The position numbers and the translations under genes were made by a program. The notes beneath the pieces are model-generated. The model saw only the letters and a program-made list of their open reading frames with translations, ran no database searches and was not told the DNA's origin. Of a stretch of 6,751 nucleotides of DNA, positions 6,267 to 6,751 are shown in pieces. Source of the stretch: Solirubrobacteraceae bacterium (GTDB taxonomy: Bacteria; Actinomycetota; Thermoleophilia; Solirubrobacterales; Solirubrobacteraceae). Where the stretch lies: contig JASHYF010000087.1 of the NCBI GenBank assembly GCA_030043235.1, positions 1 through 6,751 of the forward strand, written 5' to 3'. Position 1 is the stretch's first letter, and the number at the start of each line of letters is the position of its first letter.

Positions 6267-6292
6267 GACCGGCAGCCGCAACTTCGGTCTAG
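6264..6292. promoter_or_regulatory. Candidate operator: CTAGACCG / CGGTCTAG dyad over the promoter
   Basis: CTAGACCG (6264-6271) and CGGTCTAG (6285-6292) are perfect 8-bp inverted arms separated by 13 bases. Their centres are 21 bp apart, two turns of B-DNA, as expected for a dimeric regulator contacting one face. The left arm overlaps the -10 box and the right arm covers the -35 region and the TAG stop of the upstream gene. A stem-loop terminator is an alternative, but no T-run follows. CTAG-containing arms are less likely by chance in GC-rich DNA than the other repeats in this window. Confidence 0.45.
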
Positions 6293-6751
6293 ACACCAGC
6301 CGCCGTGCGGGCGCGCAGCGCAGCCTCCAGGCGCTCGAGCGCGTGTCTGACGACCTCCTCGTCCGGCTGCTCGCCGTCACGCGCTTGCAGCGCCTGCGCC
6401 CGCGCGCGCTCTGTCCGCGCCTGCTCGGCCTCGGCCGGGACCGCCCGCTCGGCCTCGGCCGGGGCCGCCTGCTCGGCCTCGGCCGGGGCCGCCCGCGCGA
6501 GCGCCGCTCGCGCCTGGGCCTGCACGCCAGCACGCAGCTGCTCGAGCTCGGCCAGGCGAATCGCCAGATCCTGGCGGGCCTCCGCGCGCAGCTCCGGCAC
6601 GGCCAGCGCGTACGCGCGATCCAGCTCCAGCGCAGCGTGCACGACGCGGCCGTGATCGAGGTCCAGGCGCGCGCGCAGCGTCACCTCCTCGCACAGCAGA
6701 GCCACGCCGCGCGCACCCAGCAGCGCCGCCAGCCGCTCCTGGGGACGCAGC
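6289..6751 (-). CDS. Ala/Glu-rich helical protein of unknown function (N-terminus beyond window)
   Basis: The minus-strand frame is open from the window edge to TAG at 6291-6289, giving 153 residues of a longer protein. A GTG at 6705 is in frame, but the residues before it (such as ERLAALLGARG) look equally coding and continue out of the window, so this is read as a C-terminal part. The first part (LRARLDLDHGRVVHAALELDRAYAL, in pieces) looks like paired amphipathic helices. A charged helix follows (AEARQDLAIRLAELEQLRAG), then three 8-residue Ala/Pro/Glu repeats, then a final helix (EEVVRHALERLEAALRAR). Coiled coil is likely. No catalytic motif, signal peptide or membrane segment is visible. 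I do not recognise the family. It is co-directional with, and 35 bases upstream of, the aldo/keto-reductase-like gene, so read-through is possible. Confidence 0.65.
   Translation of the reverse strand, partial: LRPQERLAALLGARGVALLCEEVTLRARLDLDHGRVVHAALELDRAYALAVPELRAEARQDLAIRLAELEQLRAGVQAQARAALARAAPAEAEQAAPAEAERAVPAEAEQARTERARAQALQARDGEQPDEEVVRHALERLEAALRARTAAGV
6421..6492 (-). repeat. Three tandem 24-bp repeats coding an 8-residue Ala/Pro/Glu unit
   Basis: Units at 6421-6444, 6445-6468 and 6469-6492 differ at only a few bases. The repeat length is a multiple of three, so copy-number change keeps the frame. Each unit encodes a version of A-P-A-E-A-E-Q-A (Val for Pro and Arg for Gln in some). 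It forms a flexible or extended-helical linker between the two helical parts of the protein and is probably variable between strains. Confidence 0.85.

Larger units (their letters stand above)
6256..6301. repeat. 9-bp direct repeat flanking the dyad upstream of the aldo/keto-reductase-like gene
   Basis: ACACCAGCC occurs at 6256-6264 and again at 6293-6301, start to start 37 bp, bracketing the CTAGACCG/CGGTCTAG dyad. It may be part of the operator architecture. The right copy lies inside the last codons of the upstream gene, so part of it is also coding. Confidence 0.4.

Noticed and set aside
4850..6292. Plus-strand open frame of 480 codons opposite the aldo/keto-reductase-like gene
   Set aside because: The Arg/Ala/His-rich sequence has no domain, while the minus strand encodes a recognisable barrel protein over the same bases.
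6287..6294. GTCTAGAC perfect 8-bp palindrome as a separate site
   Set aside because: It is within the right arm of the larger dyad and the stop codon region. On its own it is too short to argue for a separate function.
1..6751. Mobile element, CRISPR array, toxin-antitoxin or defence locus
   Set aside because: No terminal inverted repeats with a transposase, no repeat-spacer pattern and no such protein families were found. The sirtuin is a stand-alone deacylase size and lacks fused domains like those of SIR2 defence proteins.

Overview
The window is high-GC bacterial chromosome (roughly 70% GC by eye, not computed). Nearly all codons in the enzyme genes end in G or C, and long open frames occur on the opposite strand as a by-product. 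An actinobacterial source fits best, perhaps a deep branch such as Thermoleophilia/Solirubrobacterales. That placement is inferred from composition, TANNNT-type -10 boxes placed so close to start codons that leaderless transcripts are likely, and the style of the secreted and aldo/keto-reductase-like proteins. There is no rRNA, tRNA, insertion sequence, CRISPR array or phage gene here. It looks like ordinary chromosome rather than a mobile region.

Layout, left to right. (1) The 3' part of a medium-chain-type acyl-CoA dehydrogenase gene (1-852, +), followed by a GCAA-tetraloop hairpin. (2) A gene for a secreted two-domain protein of unknown function (940-1935, +) with its own -10-like box. (3) A promoter-like box and a good ribosome binding site leading into a 677-residue 3-hydroxyacyl-CoA dehydrogenase/enoyl-CoA hydratase fusion (2106-4139, +). 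(4) A sirtuin-family NAD-dependent protein deacylase (4159-5064, +) beginning only 19 bases later. (5) A convergent junction with a hairpin. (6) On the minus strand, an aldo/keto-reductase-fold protein (6253 down to 5078) that lacks two of the four usual catalytic residues. (7) Upstream of that, also on minus, the 3' end of an Ala/Glu-rich protein of unknown function (6751 down to 6289) containing a 24-bp tandem repeat.

How the parts fit. The acyl-CoA dehydrogenase and the fusion supply the first three chemical steps of fatty-acid beta-oxidation: dehydrogenation, hydration and second dehydrogenation. No thiolase is seen. The sirtuin follows the fusion closely enough to share its transcript, and it carries a Tyr-x-x-Arg pair like the acyl-pocket pair of SIRT5/CobB desuccinylases. 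This suggests, but does not prove, removal of acyl-lysine marks produced by acyl-CoA pools. The aldo/keto-reductase-like gene starts at an ATG seven bases after a TAGGCT box. That box overlaps one arm of an 8-bp dyad whose arms are 21 bp apart centre to centre, a good candidate operator.

I found no complete, clearly new multi-gene system. The most noteworthy points are the catalytically altered aldo/keto-reductase homologue with its dyad, the beta-oxidation/sirtuin pairing, and the codon-use break at the sirtuin N-terminus.
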